Of a DNA stretch of 64,000 nt, positions 43,303 through 53,505 are shown in pieces; positions within the stretch are counted from its first letter, which is position 1, and each line of letters starts with the position of its first letter. This stretch comes from Muricea muricata (taxonomy: Eukaryota > Cnidaria > Anthozoa > Malacalcyonacea > Plexauridae). Under the pieces are notes generated by a model. The model searched no databases, was not told the origin of the DNA, and worked only from the letters and a program-made list of their open reading frames with translations. Where the stretch lies: NCBI GenBank assembly GCA_963855995.1, contig OY979716.1:47387213-47451212 (forward strand), in the 5' to 3' direction. Made by a program: the position numbers and the translations under genes.

Positions 43303-44331
43303 TATTGAATCTGATGTCTGTTACTTATGTGCTATCTTGTATATTATTTACCTTTTGTTCACGAATACAATTTGTCACATCTTCTAAATCCGGCCAAGTG
43401 GGCCAACGTTGTTTTAAATAATTACATGCCTGAGGTGGGGAAGGAAAGAAAAGCATTGATTAACATTGATTAATTCATTCAGATCAGGTCTCGAATGTGA
43501 CGGTTCTATAAAACAATGTTTTACCTTTTCTGTCTCGCTCGAGCTACTCGTCTCCGCGGCCATGTTGCTATGAGCGGCAACCACTGATGGCAGTCAAGGC
43601 TTGAGCTCAAGATTCAAAAAGTTTGTGTTTTTTTTTCTGAAAAAAGTTTGTGTTTTTTTCAGAAAAAAAGTTTGTGTTTTTTTGAGAAAAAAAGTTTGTG
43701 TTTTTTTGAGAAAAAAAGTTTGTGTTTTTTTGAGAAAAAAAGTTTGTTTTTTTTCAAAAAAAAGTTTGTGTTTTTTTTTCTAAAAAAAGTTTGTGGTTTT
43801 TTCAGAAAAAAAGTGTGTTTTTTTTCAGAAAAAAAGTTTGTGTTTTTTTTCCTGAAAAAAGTTTGTGTTTTTTTTTCTAAAAAAAGTTTGTGTTTTTTTC
43901 AGAAAAAAAGTTTGTTTTTTTTTTCTGAAAAAAGTTTGTGTTTTTTTTCCTAAAAAAAGTTTGTGTTTTTTTCCTGAAAAAAGTTTGTGTTTTTTTTCAG
44001 AAAAAAAGTTTTGTTTTTTTCCTGAAAAAAGTTTGTTTTTTTTCAGAAAAAAAGTTTGTGTTTTTTTTCCTGAAAAAAGTTTGTTTTTTTTTCTAAAAAA
44101 AGTTTGTGTTTTTTTCAGAAAAAAAGTTTGTGTTTTTTTTTTCTGAAAAAAGTTTGTGTTTTTTTTCCTAAAAAAAGTTTGTGTTTTTTTTCTAAAAAAA
44201 GATTGTGTTTTTTACAGAAAAGAGTTTGCGTTTTTTTGGAAAAAAAATGTACGGTTTTCTTCATAAAAAACTTTGTTTTTTTCCTGGGAAACGTTAACTT
44301 GTGTATATTGTGGCACTTCAGGGGCTCTGTA
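43303..44331. repeat. Right terminal inverted repeat
   Basis: Complement of 33029-33857, with a longer tandem array (43614-44275). The poly-A/T tracts produce meaningless repetitive open frames (FFRKKVCV type). Confidence 0.88.
43352..43563 (-). CDS. Leader exons of the E3 gene, inside the right TIR
   Basis: Exon 1 (43563-43525) reads MAAETSSSSETEK. Exon 2 (43429-43352) reads ACNYLKQRWPTWPDLEDV, then TNCIREQK, fully open with matching phase and GT-AG borders. These are the same leader exons as in the left TIR, so the repeat would give both genes the same promoter and N-terminus. The next exon would be at 39419. Confidence 0.6.
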
Positions 44332-44337
44332 CTATAT

Positions 44338-46070
44338 AGTATTAAACATTCGTAATAACTTGCACCAATACGACATTAAACTGTCCTTTTTCGCTACAAA
44401 CAATAATATGTAGGAAATAGTTTCCATAATTGTGTTTACAGACTGAAAATTGCCGATTATTTGCATGGAAATCGCTAGGAAAACCCCGCTTTGATATCAA
44501 ATGACTGCTTCACCGACAGTCCACCGAGAGCGCGCCGAAGGTTCAATTGTATTTTTGGAAAATCTTCGTATAAAATGGCGTCCGCGATCAGCCAATTAGT
44601 TGATACGGTCCGCGGTTCGATGTTACTAAATATAGTAACTTTTGGATACACTGAAGTGTATCCAGCCAATCAAATGGCTGGATCCTGTGACTTCGGATAC
44701 ACTCTGATACAGTGACCTTGATTTTGTTGCGCAATCGTGTATCAACCATGGTATCAACGATGGCTGGCCGAGAATTCGGGAAAAGCTCGGTAAATCGGGG
44801 GTCATATATATTACCCTTGTTCTTCTTGTTCGAGATGGCGTCAAGTTCGAACTTCAACAATGTGCTAAAGCAGCTTACTGCTATTTCCCGTCAATTAAAC
44901 TCAGGAGAGGATGCTTTGAGGAATAACATGTGTTAAAAGAAAATTGGGATTGCGACCGTGTTTTGGCCGAAGCTTGTGTTGAGCAGCAATGCCAGAGAAA
45001 GTGCGAAGTTCGAATTCTCAAAGCTGTAATTTCCTAAGAGCAAGAAAAATCGTTCAGGACTTCAATACAGGTTATACAGCCTCAAATAATTGCATAGATA
45101 ATCATAGTAAAACATTCTGTGATAAATTAATAATGATTGATTTAAATTAATGGCAAAAAGACCACAGACTTATTTGATAATTTTGTCCAAAGGTCATATT
45201 TAGCAAGTAAAAAATTAGCAGTTTACTGTATTAAGACTTCACAAGCACAAATTGGAGTTTTTATTCATGAGATTATTACAGCAGTTGGGATTCTCTGAGC
45301 ACCCTAATTGTTCCTGGTCATTACTCATTAGCAAATACTTCTACACTCACTGCTATATCACTTACCAGTAGTTAAATTTATATTATAGCCAAACCAACAT
45401 TTCTTTTGCAAGCAATGTTTCAACACAGCAGCGCAATGTTGTTTGCACAAGAGCAACTGGTTTCAATGTAGTTCAGACATCCAAAGTAATTTTAAGCAAC
45501 AAATTTACTATTTCCCATTTAGTATTGAGTACACTTATTATGTAATACAGTAATGGAATGTAGGACATTGTGTCTATGCTGAATATGTGCCAGAATAATT
45601 GCAAGGGTATGTCAACCCTGCCAAATTTTAATGTATTAGCTTTTTGGGGTTGGGGTTAATAGAAAATGGCATGGGTCAGTTTTTATGCTCCACTTTGTGT
45701 TGCCAAATGCCAAGTTAAAAGAGTGCCAAGATTTCCATTAGACTATTACTGTAATACCATGCCAAATATATTCCCATTTGACTATACCAAATGCACCCTG
45801 GATTTCATTTAGTAAATTATATACAATGCTAACTTCTATGTGCTTGAGTTTTTACTACAATAATTCTATTTGGAATTAATTTTAAGACAAATGTATTTTA
45901 AAGGGCATCATAATATTTTTCTGGAAAAAAATTATTAGGGGTAAATACTTTATTAAAAATGGTATCTAGTGACATGATAATGCATGATTATTCATATACT
46001 AGTTATTTGCACTTGGAATATGAATGATCAAAGCTCCTGCATAATAATTGTTCTGTATAAAATCAGTATA
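44338..46070. other. AT-rich sequence without a recognised gene
   Basis: Contains short inverted motifs near 44620-44700 (ggatacact ... agtgtatcc; ccagccaatcaaatggctgg). No coding frame above 95 codons with features. Confidence 0.4.
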
Positions 46071-46075
46071 GCACC

Positions 46076-46455
46076 TTGGCTGATGGGAACTGCCTCTACA
46101 ATGCTTGCTCCATGGCACTTACCGAGATTCATGTGTGTCAGCTGTTTCATGATGCCTATCAAGTATTGAGTTGTATGAAAATGCTCAATACTATGGCAGT
46201 CATCCAACAATTAAATTGATGCATGAAAAAGGAGCATTCACTTCAATTAGAAATGCTTTTGCTATCTGTTTGTCTGATTCAGCCCTTTCCATTTTTGAAT
46301 CACAAGGCCTTGTTGCAGCAGTTATTGAAGAAGCACAGCTTAATGCACAGAATTTTACTTTTTCATCTATGATTTTTCATCTATTGAGTCATACTACCCT
46401 GCCAGCAAAGTTCGTCACCAAGAGAGGAGTGAGATTCTTTGGAAAAAATGTTTAA
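46076..46455 (+). pseudogene. OTU-like cysteine protease fragment
   Basis: One frame reads ADGNCLYNACSMALTE, the Asp-Gly-Asn-Cys catalytic start of OTU proteases. After a frameshift near 46165 the frame continues ELYENAQYYGSHPTI and GAFTSIRNAF. Such OTU modules occur in several animal transposons. The frame has no C-terminal His block and no element ends were found, so this is a relic. Confidence 0.55.
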
Positions 46456-46849
46456 TTGCACTGTGGTAAAGTGAGCCAATGATTAAATTTTAATTATTTC
46501 GATGCATCGAATGTAGTGAAAAGAAATTATTTTTGGCCGTTCCACACAAAATTTTAGACTTTGTGTACAGTATTATACATTGTATTATTGTTTGTAGCGT
46601 TTCCATGTCAGTAAATTTCGGCTCAAACCGTTAAAGTCAGCACAGAAAGTTGATTGCAGTTTTCAAATTTAAAAAAAAGCGTTGGCAGGCTTACATTATC
46701 CGGTTAGACTTGTCACTCGTAAAAAATCCAACACTCACCATGTGCAAAGGGTTTGGCATGCTGAGTAAATGAGTTGTATATGGAATTTAATGCCTAACAT
46801 AAGAAAGTAGTGTGAATAAATAACTAATTTTGCTATCTTTTTGGACATT

Positions 46850-47041
46850 TTGCCAGTCGATTTTTGTTTAAAATTGACACGCCAAAACGCAGGAAACAGC
46901 ATTTGCGGGGTTCTAGTTTTCAAAATTTTCTGGGGGTGCATGCCCCCAGACCCCCCTAGAGGCTCGTGGCTACGCCACTCGCGGACGCCTTCGGCGTCCA
47001 ATGTTTCGATACGGTCAGATTTTATGCTAGATCCGCCCCTG
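46850..47041. mobile_element. Partial hAT-type element end
   Basis: The right tip gctagatccgcccctg at 47026-47041 is the complement of a CAGGGGCGGATCTAGC end. Internal motifs tgcatgccccc and gctcgtggctacgcc are usual in such MITEs. No left tip was found. Confidence 0.5.
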
Positions 47042-49133
47042 ATAGTCTATCAGTTTGTAGATCCAAATATATGTTGGCAAGTGTGGAAATCACTCTTATT
47101 AGATGCACTTAACAGACATGCCCCTATTTGTCACAAAAGAATAAGGAATAACTCTGTGCCATGGATTAACCCTCAAATTAAACAACTGATGAGAAAAAGG
47201 AATTATCACAAAAAGCAAGCCATAAAACATGATTCTGAGATCCAGTGGGCATTGTATAAAGCAGTACGGAATAAAGTAAACATAGACATGCGGAAAGCAA
47301 AATCTAAGTACTTTTGTGATAAAATTGAGACTTGTTCTCAAATGAAAGATAGTAAAAACGGATGGGCCTGGATAAATACCCTTTTAGGTAGAAAGGGTAA
47401 GAAAGCAAACATTAATGAATTGATAATAAATGACAAGGTTATTTCTGACGATAAAATTATGGCTGAAACGTTTAATGAATACTTCATAAATATTGGTATA
47501 AAAATGGCTGCTGAATCAGGAAATCAAAGCACTGATACATGCAATTCTGAAAGAGATGTCAACCATCCTAAAGAATATTTTCACTTTTCAGATATTACCA
47601 TAGATAATGTTTTCATACGCCTGCAAAAACTAAATGCCTCAAAAGCCACCGGTATGGATGGTATACCAGCAAAGATTCTAAAAATGATAGCAGGCTTTAT
47701 TGCACCATCTTTAACTTTCATATTTAACTTATCCACCAGGACTAATATTTATATAGATGAGTGGAAATTAGCTAGGGTTATACCAATTTATAAATCTGAG
47801 GATAAGCGTAAATGTGAAAATTATAGACCAATCTCAGTCCTCCCTATTGTTAGTAAAATATTTGAAGGTGAGGTCTTTAGTCAAATATATGGCTTTTTAA
47901 ATAGACATGCGGCACTTTCAAAATTTCAATCTGGGTTCCGGCCAAAACACGGAACCTTGGCCGCTCTTATACAAATGTGTGATCAATGGCAAATGGACAT
48001 GGATGATGGCAAAATAAACGGAGTTGTTTTTCTTGATATATGTAAAGCACTTGACTCGGTGAACCATCAGATATTATTAGAAAAGCTTGAAACCCAATTT
48101 GGTATTCATGATACTGAACTAAAATGGTTTCAATCATACTTAAAGGATAGGAAACAAGTGTGTTTTGTTAATGAACAAACTTCTTCTGCAAGGAAAATAA
48201 TATGTGGAATTCCACAGGGATCAATACTTGATCCGCTATTGTTCTTGCTATATATCAACGATGTGCCTGACATCTTAGAGAAGACAACTCCAGGTCTATA
48301 TGCCGATGACACTCAAATATTCTCCTCCTCACATGATTATGACACACTTGTTGAGAATTTGAATATGGACCTTGCCAATATTCAAAAATGGCTTGCTAAA
48401 AACAAACTGAAGTCTCATGCAAAAAAAAAAACAAAAGTTATGTTTATTGGATCATTGCATAATTTAAATAACAAAGTTGGGAATAGAACTGTTGAGATGA
48501 ACAAAATTCCAGTCCCGCAGACTAGTACATTTAAGTGCTTAGGGGTAGATTTAGATTAAAAATTGAATTGGGAGAAACACATTGATTCCGTATGTCATAA
48601 GATTAGTGCTGGAATAGGGGCAATGAAAAGGATAAAACCTTATGTCCCACACAAAACTTTACAAAATGTTTACAAAACATTGATACAACCTCATTTTGAT
48701 TACTGTTCTCCGCTATGGGATAATTGTGGTTTGGGGCTTCAAGACAAATTGCAAAAATTTCAAAATCGTGCAGCAAGGGTGATCACCGGAGCTGACTACG
48801 ATGTAAGATCTTCTGAAGTTCTAAACACCTTAGGTTGGGAAAAACTGGCTAATAGACGAGCACTAAATAAATTAGGGTTCATATATAAAGTACTTGCAAA
48901 CCACACTGCACCAAACCTTAAAGATCTATTTTCTCGAAGAAATGTATCACAGAATAGCTATGAATAGCGTAATAGCGAAACTGATCTCTCGATTAAAAAA
49001 CCGAAAACTGAATTTTTAAAGAAAACATTTGGGTATAGTGGAGCAGTTTTATGGAATAGTCTTCCGCAAGATGGCAGAGTCCCTAATTTCCTTTAAAACA
49101 AAGGTGAAATTGCATCTAAGCTAATTTCATGTC
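47042..49133 (+). pseudogene. LINE (CR1/L2-like) reverse transcriptase half
   Basis: Starts IVYQFVDPNICWQVWKS, exactly where the endonuclease half at 33008 ends. It carries RVIPIYKSED, NYRPISVLPIVSKIFE, FRPKHGTLAA, FLDICKALDSV, GIPQGSILDPL and the YADD active site, then the thumb and FKCLGVDLD. In-frame TAA at 48557-48559. The C-terminal part continues to about 49133 with stops. Confidence 0.82.
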
Positions 49134-50210
49134 CAGAATGAAGAGGATGATTGGGTAAATGCAGATTAGTAAGAGGGGGGGGGGGGGAAAGCCTGGCAAT
49201 ATTAATGGTTAACTGGTCTGTGGCAAATGTTTAGAACTTTTGTGCTTCGCTGTGATTGGTCAATTTTACGAATTCTGAAATCGGCAAAGAAACATGAACG
49301 ACAAAGTGAGCGTGTAACACTTGTGTCTATTTATAACAATATTATTTGACTTTACCACAATTAATACATGGTTTATTAAGCTTATCGGGGGAAAAGATCT
49401 TCAAAGTTACACCCATATCGATTTAAGCGAAATACGTACGTTATTTAATGCATAAAATGTCGATATTGAAGCAGCAATTTGTAATTCTTCGTGGCGCCAC
49501 TGGCATCAGTTGGCAACATGAAGTTGTGTGTTACACTACATTTTTCATCTTAGACGTCGTTTTTATGTCTGAATGTCTATCCTATTCGGTGGATACCTTT
49601 TTGACGAATATTGGCAGTAAACTATATGGACTACAGTGGCTGGAGTTGAACAAAATAGGTACAAAACGAACAATGGTTGTATTAAACATTTGCCACAGAC
49701 CGGGGTTAAGGGAAGGGTTTTTTTTTCTCATTTTAACTTAAATTTATATTAGTAATTAAAAGTTTAATTAATGTGTGTCTTGTAATATATCTTAGATTTA
49801 ATGTACATAGTACGCCCTTCGTGGAAACCAACTGATGTAAATAGTTGACGAAGATAGCGTGTTGAAATAAAGTTTTACATACACATACATACATACATAT
49901 GTAAAGCCTAGGGGAAAACTCAGACTGGGGGAGCATTCAGACCGTCAAGCTACGTGCTCAGCGGTCCGTTATTTAAGCGCATGCGCTGTTGATTCAAGGG
50001 GAATACTCAGACTGGGGGAGTGTTAAGACCGTGACACCGGAACGGCGCTTCGCGCTGTTGGTTTGGGATAAATAGTTTCCGTCTTTTTTACCGAACATGC
50101 ATGTCAATAAATGATTAACTCATTTAATACAACTGACTAAAATTATATGCATTTATGGTTTTTCACTATCTAAAGTTTAAAGGGCAACGTTTATATCATG
50201 CCAACGCGTT
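49134..50210. other. Intergenic, simple repeats
   Basis: A run of Gs near 49176, (acat)n near 49881-49900, and two copies of ctcagactgggggag about 85 bp apart (49918 and 50008). Frame 49448-49741 has no recognisable domain. Confidence 0.4.
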
Positions 50211-50436
50211 GACAACGGAAACACCTTGCCTTTGGTTTATTCGCAACGAATAAATATTGTATAAGACAAAGCTCAAGGAATATATCAAATCATTCTTTCT
50301 GGTAAAGCGCGGCAATGCGGCATGGTACATATTAATAGGGAAATCATATTCAGTGCCGCGATGCTTTTTTTCATTTTAGTAAAATTTAGAAAAAAATCAG
50401 TCCACGAGTCCACAAGTCCAGTCCTTGTTTTGTACT
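50211..50436. repeat. Maverick R left terminal inverted repeat
   Basis: Complement of 14450-14694. The inner edge overlaps the 3' end of the small-protein gene. Outer flanks are unrelated to those of Maverick L. Confidence 0.75.
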
Positions 50437-50706
50437 ATGCCTGTTCAAAGGGTTTCGATTGTCGGCGGCAAAACGTAAATCTTCTTTGAGCGGGGTTAAT
50501 CGTTTTAACACTCGAGGATTAACTTTAATTGTTTTTAAATAGACGTTCATACAACACTCTGTCAACGCCTCTAGCAGATCGTCGTGTGCGACTTCAAGTA
50601 GCGCCTTTCGTTGAGCTGGAGTACACTTTCGTAACACTTTTAAAAAGTCAGAGTTCCTTCTAGGACGAGCTGACATGACTAACTGAAACTTGTTGCGATG
50701 AAACAA
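50386..50706 (-). CDS. Small conserved Maverick protein
   Basis: About 100 codons, core LKVLRKCTPAQRKALLEVAH, then LLEALTECCMNVYL and a basic PRVLKRLTPLKEDLRF. I recall this helix-rich Arg/Lys protein next to the ATPase in several adintovirus-type elements; function unknown. The last 25 codons run into the terminal repeat. Confidence 0.5.
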   Translation of the reverse strand: MFHRNKFQLVMSARPRRNSDFLKVLRKCTPAQRKALLEVAHDDLLEALTECCMNVYLKTIKVNPRVLKRLTPLKEDLRFAADNRNPLNRHSTKQGLDLWTRGLIFF

Positions 50707-50712
50707 ACTGTT

Positions 50713-51359
50713 TTATGTTCGCGGTACATAGACGTAGTGTTTGTCATTGGGAAATATGCCAGACCTTAAGCGCGTTTCGTCTGGACATGTGGGTGTTAGG
50801 TCGATAAATAAATATGAAAATGGTTCAGCTGTTGCCATTTGATATGCTTGTTGAAAATATTTCACGTTGTTGGGGTAAATTTGCTTAGCTATAAGTGAAT
50901 GACCTGACTTGCATCTCTGACGTTCTTTGTTAACACAATATAACTGGCGTTTAATGAAATGGTGCGGTGATCTTTACTCTGATGAAATAGGTTTTGAACT
51001 ATGTAAATCACGCTGAGATTGCCATGATGAGACTTTTTTTGTAAATAATTTCGCAATCGCCGAATCTTGCTCTCCCGATATATATAAAGATTTCGCGTCT
51101 TGGGGTTGATACTGTCGAATATTACATCTGGTACACCTTCAATAAACTCAATGTTCGGAACTAATGATTTTATCTCAGCAAATGTATCCTGATACTCGGA
51201 ATAAAAATATTTAATGTTCTCAGGCGACGGGTCAATCATCACTTGAACGTTGCCTAACAATTTCTTGACAAACGTTGTTTTGCCAGTTTTTGTACCGCCT
51301 GAGACAAGGAGGCCAAAGGGATGTGTTAGTTGTAACGAATACATGACTAAACTTAGCAA
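50713..51359 (-). pseudogene. Maverick FtsK/HerA-type packaging ATPase, one frameshift
   Basis: Walker A GGTKTGKTTF near the start. SPENIKYFYSEYQDTF and KKSHHGNLSVIYIVQNLFHQ are hallmark blocks of the Maverick DNA-packaging ATPase, and RTISLNASYIVL follows. The usual Walker B acidic pair is not obvious (LYIYRESKI at its place). A frameshift near 50890 shifts the end, which otherwise continues YPNNVKYFQQAYQMAT to the stop at 50713. Confidence 0.8.
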
Positions 51360-51391
51360 CGTAAGTTTGCAAAAACGTTACATATACCATT

Positions 51392-51580
51392 TCATATTCT
51401 ATCGCTTTGATGTATTTTCATAAGCTCGTTTAAAATGCGATCCAACGGGAGAATTTTCGCTTGCCTTAAATAATATTGTCTGTCTTTTGTCGACAAGTGA
51501 TGATAATCGGCCAAATGATTAGAAAGTTTTAACAAGCCTTGCTTCCCACACAGGGGACAGTCTTTACGCAAACGCGGCAT
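51392..51580 (-). CDS. Small zinc-finger Maverick protein
   Basis: 62 codons with CPLCGKQGLLKLSNHLADYH, a single C2H2-type finger, then a basic helix. Located between ATPase and PolB on the same strand. Role unknown, possibly regulatory. Confidence 0.6.
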   Translation of the reverse strand: MPRLRKDCPLCGKQGLLKLSNHLADYHHLSTKDRQYYLRQAKILPLDRILNELMKIHQSDRI

Positions 51581-51654
51581 GATACAAACTAAAAGTATTG
51601 AACTTAAACATGTAACTAAATATTGTTAAACATAAAACTAAATACTGTTTTTGT

Positions 51655-51785
51655 AAAAGTCCCGTGGAGGGACAAATTGTGTCCCGCAAGTCCCGCAAAG
51701 TGATATTAGGTTTTGCAAAAGTCCCGTGGAGGGCCGGACACAAAGTCCCGTGGAGGGACAAATTAAGTCCCGTGAGTCCCGCTTC
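51655..51785. repeat. gtcccgtggaggg short repeats
   Basis: Three copies of gtcccgtggaggg plus several gtcccg(c/t) motifs within 130 bp, in the interval between the small zinc-finger gene and the PolB stop. Possible regulatory array; nothing else seen from 51590 to 51985. Confidence 0.55.
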
Positions 51786-51985
51786 AGCAAAACAAACCGA
51801 TCCCGCTCACGAACTCGATTTTATTGTTGTCCAAAACCACATATATCGTGTTATATGATCCCGTGTTGTCAACATTATTAATAGGTTTAATCGCCTCGTG
51901 GTAAAGTAAATAAGACACAGACGGTAATAACACGCACACATGTTAGTTGTTGAAAAGATATATTCACAAAATAGCTATTTACAGA

Positions 51986-52933
51986 TCAAATATCTAATGG
52001 AATGGTTGAAACGCCGTCTTCAAAAACTTTACGTTTTGGATAAAAATAACTAAAAGCGTTTTTAACTTGAACATATGTGCACATTGTATTGTTCATAACT
52101 CTAAATCCCCTATTTACACCCGACCCACTACGTTTACGTAAGATGACATCTAAATATTTATCTTTATTAATTGGATTATTTTTCTTGTTAACCCCTTTAC
52201 AACTAAATTTATCTTTTCCAGTCCCAAAACAATAATACGTTTTACTACATAAACTAATTATTCCATCCCCTTCCCACTCTACTTTAAATAATCCCGGCGT
52301 TCTTTTATCGTATTTTGCATGTTCTACTGTATCTCTCCGAGGAAACCAATTGGATTTATCAATTTCAAATTCATGCATCATTTCAGGCTTAACTAAATCT
52401 TCCACACTCTCACCACTAATAGCAATATAGGCACTGTCCGTGTCCATTTCGCAATACTCGTAATCCGATCTATGTAAATATTTATCTAAAAAGTCATAAT
52501 AAAATTGTAACATACGTAATTTGGCGTATTGGTACACAAAAAATCCAACTTGAAGGGGTAGATCCAAATTAATTTTTTTCTTGCTGCTTTGCACTTCGTA
52601 GGTATCATCATCAATGGGGTTCAGTTCGCGGAAGAATGGGGAGTTTATTAGGTTAAGTACTTCGTCGTCGTCGCAGAATTTAACTTGTCGATATCGTTCT
52701 TTGTTTGTAATGGTTTTCCCATAAGATGAATTGCCGACGAGTTTCATTGTATCCGCGATAATAGCTTTTGAAGGGTCGGCGTCCCCAGCGCGGCGGGCAT
52801 TGGACACAGCATCACCGAATGGTTTGAAACATGGTTTAGGAGTATACTCTATCACTTGATAGACACGCGTTACCTCTAAACCATGCTCCAAATACCACTT
52901 TAAGAGAAGAGTAGCCAACAAAATTTTTTCACC
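51986..52933 (-). pseudogene. Maverick R PolB: palm and C-terminal part
   Basis: Protein-primed type B DNA polymerase, 3' part of the gene. NSSYGKTITNKERYR is polymerase motif B and EMDTDSAYIAI is motif C with the DTD metal ligands. The frame is open from the BEL junction to the stop at 51986. Upstream sequence resumes at 58176 past the retroelement. Confidence 0.85.
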
Positions 52934-53080
52934 TGTCGAGAATTTGCCTCCAAACGTCGTCCTCGACAGAATCACGTTCAATCAGAATATATCGATATGT
53001 ATATTTCAAACAACAGAAAATTCAATAGCAAAATAACAAAATAAAAGTTTACAAAAAAGGTCACAGTCACAGATATAATA

Positions 53081-53505
53081 ATAATAATAATAATATATTC
53101 ATTTAAATATAGCGCTTAATTATATGTATATTCAAAGCGCTGTACAATAACTGTAAACTAAGATTTAAACTGAAATTTAAAATTATAGTTCTACTAGATA
53201 TTAAAAGCGTTTTTAAAAAGGAATGTCTTTAATTGTTTTTTAAAAATACTAACGTTTTCACTTTGTCGAATTTCTAATGGTAAAGTGTTCCATATCCGAG
53301 GAGCAGCAGATGTAAAAGCTCTGTCTCCTACGGTCTTTAGTTTAGTGGCAGGAACTTGAAGGAGGTCTTGGTCATGTGATCTTAAATCATATTTGCTAGC
53401 CAATTTTGGTGACAGTAACGCCGATATATAACTAAGAGCGCTGCCATTTAGAGCTTTGTAGACCAATAGAGCAATTTTAAAATCGACTCGAAATAACCTC
53501 GCACA
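53081..53505 (-). mobile_element. LINE 3' fragment in the BEL element
   Basis: Encodes RVDFKIALLVYKALNGSALS and APRIWNTLPLEIRQ, a CR1/L2-type C-terminus, followed by AGCGCTTTGAATATAC and an (ATT)n tail at about 53080-53096. It replaces the BEL integrase core and the first part of the 3' LTR. Confidence 0.8.

Larger units (their letters stand above)
33029..44331. mobile_element. 11.3-kb DNA transposon with HECT ligase and integrase-like transposase
   Basis: Inverted ends TAC(G/A)GAGCCCCTGAAGTGCC are flanked by an exact 6-bp duplication ctatat at 33023-33028 and 44332-44337. Terminal inverted repeats are long (829 bp left, 1029 bp right), made largely of a tandem 24-26-bp unit. It has two convergent genes: transposase on + and a ubiquitin-like/HECT E3 gene on -. 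An rve-like DDE core and a 6-bp duplication recall IS3EU-type elements; that name is a guess. Confidence 0.85.

Noticed and set aside
43601-44355. Overlapping open frames rich in FFRKKVCVFL
   Set aside because: They arise from the A/T-tract tandem repeat in the TIR; the same array on the other side gives similar frames on both strands.
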